A stretch of DNA of 64,000 bases from Thermodesulfobacteriota bacterium. Its GTDB lineage: Bacteria > Desulfobacterota > Desulfobacteria > Desulfobacterales > Desulfosudaceae. Numbering within the stretch: the stretch's first letter is position 1; the number at the start of each line of letters is the position of its first letter. Both the position numbers and the translations under genes were made by a program. The notes beneath the pieces are model-generated. The model was not told the DNA's origin and searched no databases. It saw only the letters and a program-made list of their open reading frames with translations. Positions 44,271 through 57,639 of the stretch are shown one piece after another. Where the stretch lies: NCBI GenBank assembly GCA_040753795.1, contig JBFMDX010000008.1, forward strand, positions 1-64,000, read 5' to 3'.

Positions 44271-45008
44271 TTAAAGCCGGCAGACCAGGGGCCGGTTCAG
44301 GGCAATACCCTTCAGATCCATGGCCACGTCCCAGGCCATAACCTCCACCCCTTTTTGGACCGCTTTTCTCAGGGCCTTTCCGTACGCCGGATCAATATGA
44401 TCCGCCGGCCGGAAGGAAACCGCATCCATCCGCTGGATCAGAAAGAACATGACACAGCGGTTTTGCGCTGCGACCAGCGCCATTAACTCGTCTAAATGCT
44501 TTCTCCCCCGGTCGGTCACGGCATCCGGAAAACAGGCCGTCCCTTCAATCACGAGGGTGCAGTTTTTGACTTCCACATAACAGGGGGGGCGGTTCGTGGC
44601 GGTCAGCAGCAGATCCAGCCGGGACCGCTCTCCGACCCTGACCTCCGGCGTCACGGTATCATAGCCGGCCAGCGGTCCGACGACGCCGGCTTCGACGGCC
44701 CGCTTCACCAGCCGGTTTGGAACCTGGGTATTCACGCCCACCAGCGAATCCGGCATGTCGATCATTTCCCAGGTGAACTTCAGCTTCCGGCCGGGGTCAT
44801 CATGGCGGGAAAGATAAACCGGTCGTCCCGGTTCAGAACAAGTCAGCATGGCGCCGGAGTTGGGGCAGTGGGCGGTGACCACCCGGTTGTTTTTCAGCCG
44901 CACATCCGCCAGGAACCGCTTATAACGTTTGATCAATGTGCCGGCGGTAAGCTTCGCCCAGGACAATCCTCCAGACGGGTCGGGTGAACGCGAATTCTTT
45001 GTGTTCAA
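44271..45008 (-). CDS. sfsA: DNA/RNA nuclease SfsA family protein
   Basis: A 245-residue protein. Motifs TLIKRYKRFLADVRL at the start, VTAHCPNSGAM, and the PD-(D/E)xK nuclease core SRLDLLL with EVKNCTL identify SfsA, first named for sugar fermentation stimulation. The start is unclear: the frame opens at a TTG (45008), and alignment to E. coli SfsA suggests a TTG near 44966, right after GGAGG but at very short spacing. Single gene facing the sigma-54 activator gene's 3' end; no operon partner. Confidence 0.9.
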   Translation of the reverse strand: MNTKNSRSPDPSGGLSWAKLTAGTLIKRYKRFLADVRLKNNRVVTAHCPNSGAMLTCSEPGRPVYLSRHDDPGRKLKFTWEMIDMPDSLVGVNTQVPNRLVKRAVEAGVVGPLAGYDTVTPEVRVGERSRLDLLLTATNRPPCYVEVKNCTLVIEGTACFPDAVTDRGRKHLDELMALVAAQNRCVMFFLIQRMDAVSFRPADHIDPAYGKALRKAVQKGVEVMAWDVAMDLKGIALNRPLVCRL

Positions 45009-45058
45009 AACGGGGGCACCCTTTTTAGCCCTTCTTCGTTTAAGGTTATCCTTCGGGG

Positions 45059-45083
45059 GATTTCTCGCTATGCTCGAAATGAC
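45059..45083. repeat. REP-like palindromic element
   Basis: The 21-base core 45060-45080 begins ATTTCTCGC and ends GCTCGAAAT around TAT, flanked by G and GAC. This GATTTCTCGC...GCTCGAAATGAC type of palindrome is a well-known dispersed intergenic repeat in many bacterial genomes. Only one copy is in the window. Confidence 0.5.
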
Positions 45084-45114
45084 ATGGGAAAGCGGCTCAC
45101 CTGGCCCCTTGAAC

Positions 45115-46890
45115 CTATTGATCGGCGATGTCCAGCTCCGGATGGATTTCCAGAAACCGGTACAGCGTCGCCCGGCCCACGCCCAGCAGCCGGGCGGCCT
45201 TGGACTTGTTCCCCCCGGCCTTCTCCAGGGCTTCTTTCACCGATCGGCCGTCAAGCTTCGGGACAGGACCGCGCTGGCCGGAACGTTCGCCGGACCGGAC
45301 CAGTTCCATGGGCAGATCGGCGGGCTTGATAATGTTGTTGCGGCATTTGATAACGGCGAACTGAATGGTGTTTTCCAGCTCCCGGACATTTCCCGGCCAG
45401 GAATAATCCATGATCGCGGCCAGGGCCTCGTCGGAAATCTCCGGCCGCTTGCCGTTGTGACGATTATGTTCGGCATTCAGGAAATGGCGCACCAGCAGGG
45501 GAATGTCGTTTTTCCGCTCGCGCAGGGGCGGCAGCACGATGGGAATGACGTTGATGCGGTAATAGAGGTCATCCCGGAAGGTGCCTTTCTCCACCTCTTT
45601 TTTCAGATCTTTGTTGGAGGCGCTGACGATCCGCACGTTGGCGGTCAGAATTTTTTCGCTGCCCACTTTTTCCAGGATGCCTTCCTGCAGGAAGCGCAGC
45701 AGCTTGACCTGGGCAGTCTTGGGCAGTTCGGCGATTTCGTCCAGAAACAGGGTGCCCCTGTCGGCCAGTTCAAAGCGGCCCTTTTTGTCGCGCACGGCCC
45801 CTGAAAACGATCCCTTGATGTGGCCGAACAGTTCGCTCTCCACCAGGCCTTCCGGCAGAGCGCCGCAGTTGATGGGAACAAAGAGGTTGTCCCGGCGGGT
45901 ACTTTCGCTGTGAATGGCCCTGGCCACCAGCTCCTTGCCGGTACCGGTTTCGCCGGAAATATGAACCGGCGCGTCATAGGCGGCCAGATCACGGATCTGT
46001 TGAAAGACCTGCTTCATGGCCGGGGTCTGGCCGATGATACCGGCAAAGCTCTGGAGCCCGTCTTCCCGGTCGTAGCTGCCCCGTTTCCAGGCTGTCTTGT
46101 CGATCAGGGAAGCCACCACCCCGCGCATCTTGCCGTCCGCCCCCGTCATGGGCACCACCGTCACGTCCAGTTCCTTTCTCTCCCCCCGGGCCTCGGGCAA
46201 CACGGTGGTGTAGCACTTTTTCCTGAATTCCGGAATGTCGCCCGGATCGCAGAAAGAACACTTGTCGCCGCACAACCGGGGGTTGAAAATCTCGTGGCAG
46301 TCCTTGCCGATGACCTCGGTGGCCGACAGGCCGGTCAGGCGTTCGGCGCCGCGGCTGAAGAAGAAGATGGTCCGGTTCAGATCGTGGGCAATGACCCCTT
46401 CGGCCAGGTTGTCGATAATCCGGTCCATATTCTGCTTCTGCAGGGCAAAAGCCTCAAAGTAACCCCGGTCAAACAGGCCGGACACCAGATCACGGATCTG
46501 CGGCGCGGAGTTGCGGAAGGATGCCATTGCTTCCGGCCCGTTTTCACCGTTAACCGCCGGATCATCGAGATTCCAGTGGACATTGGCCGGAGACCCGGCG
46601 ATGGCCAGACTGGCAAGTTCCGACGCGACGGATGAACAGAGGGTTACGGCCAGGTCAAACCGCAGGGGGGGCAGGTCCTGGATCCGCTTGGGACGCTGAC
46701 TTGAGATATCGATGCCGAACTCGGCCATCACGGCCACGGCCAGCGGATGAATTTTTTCGGCCGGCGCCAGACCGGCGCTGAATATGGTCAGTCCCTTCGG
46801 TGCCAGTTGCTTGGCGAATCCTTCCGCCATCTGGCTCCGGGCGGAGTTGCGCCGGCAGATAAAAAGAATGGCGCCGTTATCCATGGTCAC
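45115..46890 (-). CDS. sigma-54-dependent activator with N-terminal ArsC/LMW-PTP-like and PAS domains
   Basis: A 591-residue fusion. Residues 1-140 are a low-molecular-weight phosphatase/arsenate-reductase-like domain: CRRNSARSQMAEG (Cys12, CX5RS loop), Cys85 in VTLCSS and the acid loop LDDPAV. Residues about 150-260 are a PAS domain with a cysteine set at 198, 207, 211, 214 and 226. Then the AAA+ domain (GETGTGKE Walker A, LFLDEIAELP Walker B) with GSFSGA where GAFTGA is usual, and a Fis-type helix-turn-helix at the end. The second relay Cys of true ArsC is missing. Likely senses a redox, thiol or oxyanion signal; targets unknown. GTG start with AGG upstream; ATG at 46884 possible. Confidence 0.9.
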   Translation of the reverse strand: MTMDNGAILFICRRNSARSQMAEGFAKQLAPKGLTIFSAGLAPAEKIHPLAVAVMAEFGIDISSQRPKRIQDLPPLRFDLAVTLCSSVASELASLAIAGSPANVHWNLDDPAVNGENGPEAMASFRNSAPQIRDLVSGLFDRGYFEAFALQKQNMDRIIDNLAEGVIAHDLNRTIFFFSRGAERLTGLSATEVIGKDCHEIFNPRLCGDKCSFCDPGDIPEFRKKCYTTVLPEARGERKELDVTVVPMTGADGKMRGVVASLIDKTAWKRGSYDREDGLQSFAGIIGQTPAMKQVFQQIRDLAAYDAPVHISGETGTGKELVARAIHSESTRRDNLFVPINCGALPEGLVESELFGHIKGSFSGAVRDKKGRFELADRGTLFLDEIAELPKTAQVKLLRFLQEGILEKVGSEKILTANVRIVSASNKDLKKEVEKGTFRDDLYYRINVIPIVLPPLRERKNDIPLLVRHFLNAEHNRHNGKRPEISDEALAAIMDYSWPGNVRELENTIQFAVIKCRNNIIKPADLPMELVRSGERSGQRGPVPKLDGRSVKEALEKAGGNKSKAARLLGVGRATLYRFLEIHPELDIADQ

Positions 46891-46917
46891 ATATGCCTGT
46901 TTTTTAAAGTTTCCGCG

Positions 46918-46998
46918 CTATAAAGAGTCCGAAGGAACGCGGCTAGGATCACCGGAGATCAAGACCAGAATCATCAGGCAGACAACAATCTTTTTCAT
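46918..46998 (-). CDS. 26-residue hydrophobic peptide upstream of the sigma-54 activator gene
   Basis: MKKIVVCLMILVLISGDP and a short polar tail, like a bare signal/lipoprotein-type leader. AAGGTG stands 5 bases before the ATG, a good -35/-10 pair lies upstream (47050-47078) and the stop is 28 bases before the activator start, so it should be on the same transcript. It could be a leader peptide, a small membrane protein or a relic. No gene other than this is seen between 46891 and 47191. Confidence 0.4.
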   Translation of the reverse strand: MKKIVVCLMILVLISGDPSRVPSDSL

Positions 46999-47049
46999 GG
47001 TACACCTTGACTTCCGATTAAAGATAACATTTGCTTTTATTATTCTTTT

Positions 47050-47078
47050 CAAATAGCAAAACCGGTCTTGTGTGTCAA
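47050..47078 (-). promoter_or_regulatory. sigma-70 promoter for the small ORF and activator gene
   Basis: On the minus strand TTGACA (47073-47078), 17 bases, then TATTTG (47050-47055). Predicted start about 47043, about 45 bases before the small ORF at 46998. Confidence 0.55.
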
Positions 47079-47191
47079 TGTTTTCCGGGCCACCAGGCAG
47101 GGCAGCATCCGCCCTTGACACCCGCCATGAATGTTGTCATAGATGGCCATGCGTTCAATCCGTCTGACCGTTATCGTTACGAGGAGATATC

Positions 47192-48400
47192 ATGCTTCGC
47201 CTTTGTTTTTACAGAATCAGCACATGGCTGTGGGTCCTGTTTCTGCTGGGGGGGGGGACGGCCCACGCTTATTCCCCGGGTGTCTGGGATCTGGATCTGC
47301 CCCTGCCGTCCGATGATTCCCGCTGGCAGGAAGTAAAGGCCCTCTGGGACGATCACTGGGACGGGAAAAATATCGATCGGATCATCGGTCTTATCCACGA
47401 ACTGGAGAAAACCGGCGCCAACCCCATGGCGGTTTGCCTGTGGCTTTCGCAAAGCTATTACCTCAAAGGCCGATTTCAAAAAGACGGCCGGGTTGAAAAC
47501 TGGAAAAAATCGGAAACGTATGCGTCCAGGGCCGTGTCTCTTGACGGCGACAACATGACGGCTATGAAACTGCTGATCACCTCGGTTTCCTCATACGCGG
47601 ATCTGGATTATATCAAAAAAACCTACGGGGCCTTATGGGCCAGTAAGCTGCCGGTCCCCGTGGGCCGGGCCCTTCCCGTGCCGGACGACATCCCGGAATT
47701 TACGGAAGCCCTGGCCGTCTGGGATCAGCGGGAGGATATTGAAAAAGGAAAAACAGCGGTTTCGATGTTCAAAAGAATCGCGGAAGCGCATCCGGACCAT
47801 CTGGTTGCCCAGACCTGGGTGTCCCGGGGCAGCTATTACCTGGGATATTACTACCTGTCCTTCGGAGAAAACGAAACCGCCCTGCCCTTTTTCCGCGAGG
47901 GCAATGTTTACGGGCTCAAAGCCCTTTCCCTTGATCAGCACTATGTGCCGGCCAATTACTGGCGGCAGCTCAACCTGGCCCGCTCCATCCAGGACGCCAA
48001 TATCGTCGTCAAGGCCAGTTACATGAATTCCATCATGGACCACCTGGTGCTGACCGCCAATGAAAACGCCACCTATTTTTACTCCGGCCCACTGATTTCC
48101 ACCGCCACGATTATTGAAAAAGGGGGCTGGCTGGCGGAAAAAGGGCTCGGCCTGGCGGGCTATACCATTGAAACGGTGGCCATGGGCCTGGAACTGGCGA
48201 CCATCGCCTTTCCCACCTATTTTTATACCCATTTCGCCAAGGCCGAGGTTCTGTTTCATATGGGCAGAAAAGAGGAGGCGGCCGCCCTGCTGCAGGCCAT
48301 TCTCAAGATGGATCCCCGGCAGAGCCCTTTCCACGCGCCGGAAAACCTCTGCGTTCAGCGGCTGGCCGGCGCCTTTCTCAAGGAACATTTTTCGGGGTAA
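47192..48400 (+). CDS. exported TPR-like protein, possibly TatT-related
   Basis: A 402-residue protein with a signal peptide (WVLFLLGGGTAHA, cleavage about residue 26). The mature part is mostly helical with TPR-like pairs (AVCLWLSQSYYLKGRF, SYYYLGYYYLSFGENETAL, FAKAEVLFHMGRKEEAAALL). A general likeness to the TatT component of TRAP transporters is seen, but no transporter gene is nearby and the assignment is weak. A GAGGAGA precedes the ATG. It is convergent with clpB, 31 bases apart, and divergent from the small ORF/activator unit. Confidence 0.7.
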   Translation: MLRLCFYRISTWLWVLFLLGGGTAHAYSPGVWDLDLPLPSDDSRWQEVKALWDDHWDGKNIDRIIGLIHELEKTGANPMAVCLWLSQSYYLKGRFQKDGRVENWKKSETYASRAVSLDGDNMTAMKLLITSVSSYADLDYIKKTYGALWASKLPVPVGRALPVPDDIPEFTEALAVWDQREDIEKGKTAVSMFKRIAEAHPDHLVAQTWVSRGSYYLGYYYLSFGENETALPFFREGNVYGLKALSLDQHYVPANYWRQLNLARSIQDANIVVKASYMNSIMDHLVLTANENATYFYSGPLISTATIIEKGGWLAEKGLGLAGYTIETVAMGLELATIAFPTYFYTHFAKAEVLFHMGRKEEAAALLQAILKMDPRQSPFHAPENLCVQRLAGAFLKEHFSG

Positions 48401-48431
48401 GGGCCGGCCAGGCCGCTTTCTTCGGTTTCCC

Positions 48432-51014
<2,583 letters not shown>

Positions 51015-51079
51015 GGTTTTCTCCTGTAATTTTATATGGTTTCAGTGCCGATCTCCCCGACGGCGCTGGCATGACTTAA

Positions 51080-51107
51080 ATTATAATCATGAAAACAGGA
51101 GGTTCAA
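51080..51107 (-). promoter_or_regulatory. sigma-70-type promoter candidate for clpB
   Basis: On the minus strand TTGAAC (51102-51107), 16 bases, then a perfect TATAAT (51080-51085). Predicted start about 51073, leader about 60 bases. Confidence 0.55.
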
Positions 51108-51130
51108 TGGGGATGACAGCGAAAAACAAG
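51107..51130 (-). promoter_or_regulatory. sigma-32-type heat-shock promoter candidate for clpB
   Basis: On the minus strand CTTGTTT (51124-51130), 11 bases, then CCCCATT (-10 core CCCCAT at 51107-51112). The -10 matches the heat-shock consensus fully and the -35 in its CTTG core. It overlaps the -35 of the sigma-70 candidate. Confidence 0.5.
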
Positions 51131-51201
51131 GCGACAAGCAACGGTTTATTGATTGTTCGGCACCATGGTTGTGGCGGACAGGATTTGTGTAATTGAATCA
51201 G

Positions 51202-51324
51202 CGTCGCCGGCGGATTGCCACCGGCTATCGTCGCCGGCGGATTGCCACCGGCTATCGTCGCCGGCGGATTGCCACCGGCTATCGTCGCCGGCGGATTGCC
51301 ACCGGCTATCGTCGCCGGCGGATT
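51202..51324. repeat. 27-bp tandem repeat (about 4.5 copies) derived from the smpB 3' end
   Basis: Four full, apparently identical 27-base copies at 51202-51228, 51229-51255, 51256-51282 and 51283-51309, and a partial fifth at 51310-51324 that is the smpB coding end. On the minus strand each unit repeats the last codons of smpB, including its TAG, so the array looks like expansion of the gene end. No spacers, so not CRISPR. The 51015-51305 gap holds only this array and the clpB promoter region. Confidence 0.9.
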
Positions 51325-51767
51325 TCCCGGTCCAGGTCCCGCTTGGCGTCCCGGTTCTTGATCTCTTCCCTCTTGTCGTATTTCTTTTTTCCCCGGGCCA
51401 GGCCCAGCAGCACTTTGGCCTTGCCGGACTTGAAATAGACTTTCAGGGGGATGAGGGAGAATCCCTTTTCATTGATTTTACCGAACAGCCGTTTGATTTC
51501 CTGTTTGTGGAGCAGCAGCTTGCGGGGTCTCTCCGGCTCGTGGTTGTCGTAATAGGCAAACGTATAGGCGCTGATGTTCATCTGATGCAGATACACCTCG
51601 CCGTTTTTGATCCGGGCATAAGCGTCCTTGAGGTTGGCCCGGCCCTGCCGCAGGGACTTGACCTCGGTACCTTTCAGTACCAGCCCGGCTTCCATGGTGT
51701 CTTCGATGAAGTATTCGTGCTGGGCCTGTTTGTTGACGGTGATGATCTTGATGTGCTGATCGTTCAA
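51306..51767 (-). CDS. smpB: SsrA-binding protein SmpB
   Basis: About 153 residues, the normal SmpB length. SmpB brings tmRNA to stalled ribosomes. Family marks are VNKQAQHEYFIEDTMEAGLVL, GTEVKSLRQGRANLKDAY, and RDAKRDLDREIRRRR, the basic C-terminal tail that acts in the decoding centre. The best start is TTG at 51767 with GGGAG 7 bases before it; an open frame further upstream has no ribosome site. Its last codons and stop form the first unit of a 27-bp tandem repeat that continues downstream. The ssrA gene is not in the flanking bases. Confidence 0.95.
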   Translation of the reverse strand: MNDQHIKIITVNKQAQHEYFIEDTMEAGLVLKGTEVKSLRQGRANLKDAYARIKNGEVYLHQMNISAYTFAYYDNHEPERPRKLLLHKQEIKRLFGKINEKGFSLIPLKVYFKSGKAKVLLGLARGKKKYDKREEIKNRDAKRDLDREIRRRR

Positions 51768-51826
51768 GGAGGCGCTCCCGGCCTGATGTTTGACTGCGGA
51801 AACAAAGTCATTTCCGTTAAAGGGGG

Positions 51827-53602
51827 TTAGTGACCGGTTCCCGGCATGTTCAGAAATATGTCGCCGAATTTCTTCTGGATCAGGTCGCTGATGTCCGATG
51901 ACGAGGTCTGCTTGAGGACATCGACAATGAATTTTTCCGACGTTTTCACATCCAGGGCGCGCAGGGTGTTCTTGACAATGGGGATCGACGGCGGATTCAT
52001 GCTCAAATCCCTCATGCCCAGTCCCAGCAGGATCGGCAGGTTGATCGGCGCGCCGGCCATTTCCCCGCACATGACCAGTTCCACCTCTTTCTCCCGGGCG
52101 ATTTTCACGATCTGCCGGATCATGCGGATAATGGCCGGGTGCAGGGTCTGAAAGAGATGGGCCACCTTGCGGTTGCCCCGGTCGATGGCCAGGGAATACT
52201 GAACCAGGTCATTGGTGCCGATGCTGAAAAAATCGACCATGTCCGCCAGCAGATCGGCGATGATTACGGCCGAGGGGACCTCGATCATGATGCCCACATC
52301 GATATCCCGGTTATATTCCAGTTTGTCTTTTTTCAGGGACGCCGCCGCCTGATCCAGGTGGCTGATGGCTTCGGTGGTTTCATCGACGCTGGAGATCATG
52401 GGAAACATGATTTTGACGTTGCCAAAGACGGCCGCTCTCAAAATGGCCCTTAACTGGGTTCTGAAAATATCCGGCCGCTTGAGACAGAAGCGGATGGCCC
52501 GAAGACCCAGGGCCGGGTTGGCCTCGTCTTCCGTCTGGTTATAGGCGATGGCCTTGTCGCCGTTGATGTCCAGGGTGCGGATGGTCACCGGCAGGGGCGC
52601 CATTCTCTGGGCGATTTCTTTATACTGCTCGAACAATTCCTCTTCCGAGGGGAAGGAGTTGCGGCTCAAGTAGAGAAACTCCGTCCGGAAAAGGCCGATG
52701 CCGTCGCCGCCGTAGCGCTTGACCTGATCGATGTCGTCGGGCAGTTCGATGTTGCCCAGTATCCTTAAGGTAACGCCGTCGGCGGTTGTCGATGGCAGCA
52801 GGGCGCCCTTGATGATGTCGGTTTTATAGGCGTAATAGGCTTCCTGCCGGTTCTGATAATCAATCAGGGTCTCTTCGGTGGGGTTGATGATGACCATGCC
52901 GTTGTCGCCGTCAACGATGATGATATCATCGTTCCGGATGACCCAGGTGGCCCGCTCCAGACCTAAAACAGATGGGATTTCAAGCGTCTTGGCGATAATG
53001 GCGGTGTGGGAGGTGCGGCCGCCCTTGTCGGTGATAAAACCCTTGATCCGGTTGAGCTGGATCTGGCTGGTATCGGCCGGGGAGAGGTCATGGGCGACCA
53101 GAATGACCCGTTTATTGATCTTGCTGATTTTGACGTTGGGGGTTCCCACCAGATGCTGCATGATCCGGTCGGACACATGAACGATATCGGCGGCTCTTCC
53201 TTTAATATAGGGGTCGGCGATTTCCCGGAACATGGCCTTGATATTGGACACCACCTTTTTCAGGGCCCATTCCGCGTTGACCTGCTCTTTTTCAATGGTC
53301 TCGATGGCCTTTCCATAGAGCATCTTGTCCTTGAACAGAACCTTGTGGGCCTCCAGAATGTGGATGTGATCCCGCAGGTCTCCCGGGATGTCGCGGATGA
53401 TCTGAGTGAGCTCTTCCTTGGCGCTTTTGACGGCGGCCCTGAACCGGTTCACTTCGGCGGTGATATTGTCCGAATCGATAAAATACTTTTCCACCACTTC
53501 CACACCGGGGCTGTCGGTGTCCACCAGGTAGGCCTTTCCGATACAGATTCCCGGGGAACCGCTCACGCCGACGAGGGCGATCTGTTTGTCACTCCCTGAC
53601 AT
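51827..53602 (-). CDS. ptsI: phosphoenolpyruvate--protein phosphotransferase (enzyme I)
   Basis: About 591 residues. Enzyme I takes phosphate from PEP and passes it to HPr. The phosphorylated His is in GGRTSHTAIIA; the PEP-site segments (LFRTEFLYL, MFPMISS, VMCGEMAG) are visible. The start at 53602 was chosen because the preceding Lys-rich residues are not part of the family. HPr lies 26 bases upstream. No EIIA, EIIB or EIIC gene is in the window, so the pair may serve a regulatory (nitrogen-type) PTS rather than sugar uptake. Enzyme I lacks the extra GAF domain of PtsP. Confidence 0.95.
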   Translation of the reverse strand: MSGSDKQIALVGVSGSPGICIGKAYLVDTDSPGVEVVEKYFIDSDNITAEVNRFRAAVKSAKEELTQIIRDIPGDLRDHIHILEAHKVLFKDKMLYGKAIETIEKEQVNAEWALKKVVSNIKAMFREIADPYIKGRAADIVHVSDRIMQHLVGTPNVKISKINKRVILVAHDLSPADTSQIQLNRIKGFITDKGGRTSHTAIIAKTLEIPSVLGLERATWVIRNDDIIIVDGDNGMVIINPTEETLIDYQNRQEAYYAYKTDIIKGALLPSTTADGVTLRILGNIELPDDIDQVKRYGGDGIGLFRTEFLYLSRNSFPSEEELFEQYKEIAQRMAPLPVTIRTLDINGDKAIAYNQTEDEANPALGLRAIRFCLKRPDIFRTQLRAILRAAVFGNVKIMFPMISSVDETTEAISHLDQAAASLKKDKLEYNRDIDVGIMIEVPSAVIIADLLADMVDFFSIGTNDLVQYSLAIDRGNRKVAHLFQTLHPAIIRMIRQIVKIAREKEVELVMCGEMAGAPINLPILLGLGMRDLSMNPPSIPIVKNTLRALDVKTSEKFIVDVLKQTSSSDISDLIQKKFGDIFLNMPGTGH

Positions 53603-53627
53603 TATTCCCGTCTCTTCCTGTTTTTTC

Positions 53628-53909
53628 TTATTCGTCAAAACCCCTCGCAACCAGATCTACCAGCTTTTCCAGAAGCAACGCATCCGCCGGGTTATCCGCT
53701 TCAAAACGGATTTCCGCCCCCTTGGCACAGGCCAGGGTCAGGATGTCAATAACGCTGCTGGCGTCCACTCTTGTTCCGTTTCTGACCAACCAGACGGGGC
53801 CCCTGGCCCCGGCGGCGGCTTTAGCCACCTTGGCGGCGGCCCGGGCATGCAGTCCGAGTTCGTTGACGACAACGGTGTCTATGCCGTGCCTCCCGGAAGA
53901 GGTATGCAT
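53628..53909 (-). CDS. ptsH: HPr family phosphocarrier protein
   Basis: About 93 residues. The active His lies in NELGLHARAAAKVAKAA, the HPr His15 motif. The second region VDASSVIDILTLACAKG holds the Ser in the place of Ser46, the site of regulatory phosphorylation in some bacteria. The start is the ATG at 53909; a TTG at 53924 is in frame. Directly upstream of ptsI on the same strand, so both work as one phosphorelay start. An EIIA partner is expected elsewhere. Confidence 0.9.
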   Translation of the reverse strand: MHTSSGRHGIDTVVVNELGLHARAAAKVAKAAAGARGPVWLVRNGTRVDASSVIDILTLACAKGAEIRFEADNPADALLLEKLVDLVARGFDE

Positions 53910-53985
53910 GATTTTTTCATCCAATCTATGTACTATATGCCCGAAATCAAACTAATATGAACGAAAACGCACAAAAAGAAAAGAG

Positions 53986-54000
53986 AAAACCGGTGGTTTT
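53986..54000 (-). terminator. weak hairpin after the winged-helix-like gene
   Basis: AAAACC/GGTTTT around a 3-base loop, followed on the minus strand by a CTCTTTTCTTTTT run. It lies 15 bases after the stop of the gene at 54015. Short stem, so only a weak terminator at best. Confidence 0.3.
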
Positions 54001-54014
54001 ATAAAAAACTAATT

Positions 54015-54437
54015 TTATTCGGTATTATTATGATCAGATGGTGGTTTCTTCTTGAACTGCTGTTCAATCTGCTTGAACAGCTCCTTTTTCCTGGTCTCTT
54101 CCTTCTGTTTTAAATCCTCGATGGTCTTGTTCCGGCTCTGCTGTTCCTGTTTGAACCGGGCCAGCTCGTCGCCCATGCCACTCCTGGGCGCGTCATCCGG
54201 CAAATGCTCGATGGCCGTGTGATCCCGGATAAAAACACGGACCCCGTAAGCACCGCTGGCCATTTCCACGATTCCCTGCTGCTCCAGCTTGCGGCAGAGC
54301 CGGTGAACCTGTTCGACGGAAACGGCCAGAATCTCTCCTATGGCCTCCACGGACGGCGGGTGACCATCGCGGTGCTCCAGGATCCGTATGGCCGCCACCA
54401 CCAGATGGGCGCTATGATAAGGTGAAAGGTTGTTCAT
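54015..54437 (-). CDS. winged-helix-like protein with coiled-coil tail, function unknown
   Basis: About 140 residues. A helix-turn-helix-like part spans about 25-70 (PSVEAIGEILAVSVEQVHRL, then LEQQGIVEM), the look of a small MarR/GntR-type reader domain. A charged, Lys/Glu/Gln-rich helix forms the last 60 residues. ATG at 54437 has AAGGAG at good spacing. It is divergent from eno and lies upstream of HPr on the minus strand but about 90 bases apart. May be a transcription factor for nearby genes; no target evidence. Confidence 0.6.
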   Translation of the reverse strand: MNNLSPYHSAHLVVAAIRILEHRDGHPPSVEAIGEILAVSVEQVHRLCRKLEQQGIVEMASGAYGVRVFIRDHTAIEHLPDDAPRSGMGDELARFKQEQQSRNKTIEDLKQKEETRKKELFKQIEQQFKKKPPSDHNNTE

Positions 54438-54445
54438 CAGTCTCC

Positions 54446-54474
54446 TTGACATGAACCTGAATAGATAGTAGCAT
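54446..54474 (+). promoter_or_regulatory. sigma-70 promoter candidate for eno
   Basis: TTGACA at 54446-54451, 17 bases, then TAGCAT at 54469-54474 (four of six). Predicted start about 54481, 53 bases before the eno ATG. It overlaps the ribosome site region of the divergent gene. Confidence 0.4.
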
Positions 54475-54530
54475 CCTGCCTGAATTTGTCAAGGCAGGGC
54501 CAACCGTCAACAACCTTTCCGGGAGGATGA

Positions 54531-57506
<2,976 letters not shown>

Positions 57507-57639
57507 TCAACCCGATTTGCATCTTGTCGTAATTTGATCCCGCAGGCTGACGGAAGCCGTCCGTCGGAACAGGCCGTGTTCTGCTGACGAGCCCCTGTCG
57601 ACGCGTCCGCGGCAGCCGAATTGGAAAACGGAGATTGAT

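Noticed and set aside
51202-51324. CRISPR array
   Set aside because: The 27-base copies are contiguous without spacers and come from the smpB gene end.
51153-51830. Plus-strand frame with a repeated nine-residue peptide through the 27-bp array
   Set aside because: The repeat is multiple of three so any open frame gives a peptide repeat; it is antisense to smpB and has no ribosome site.
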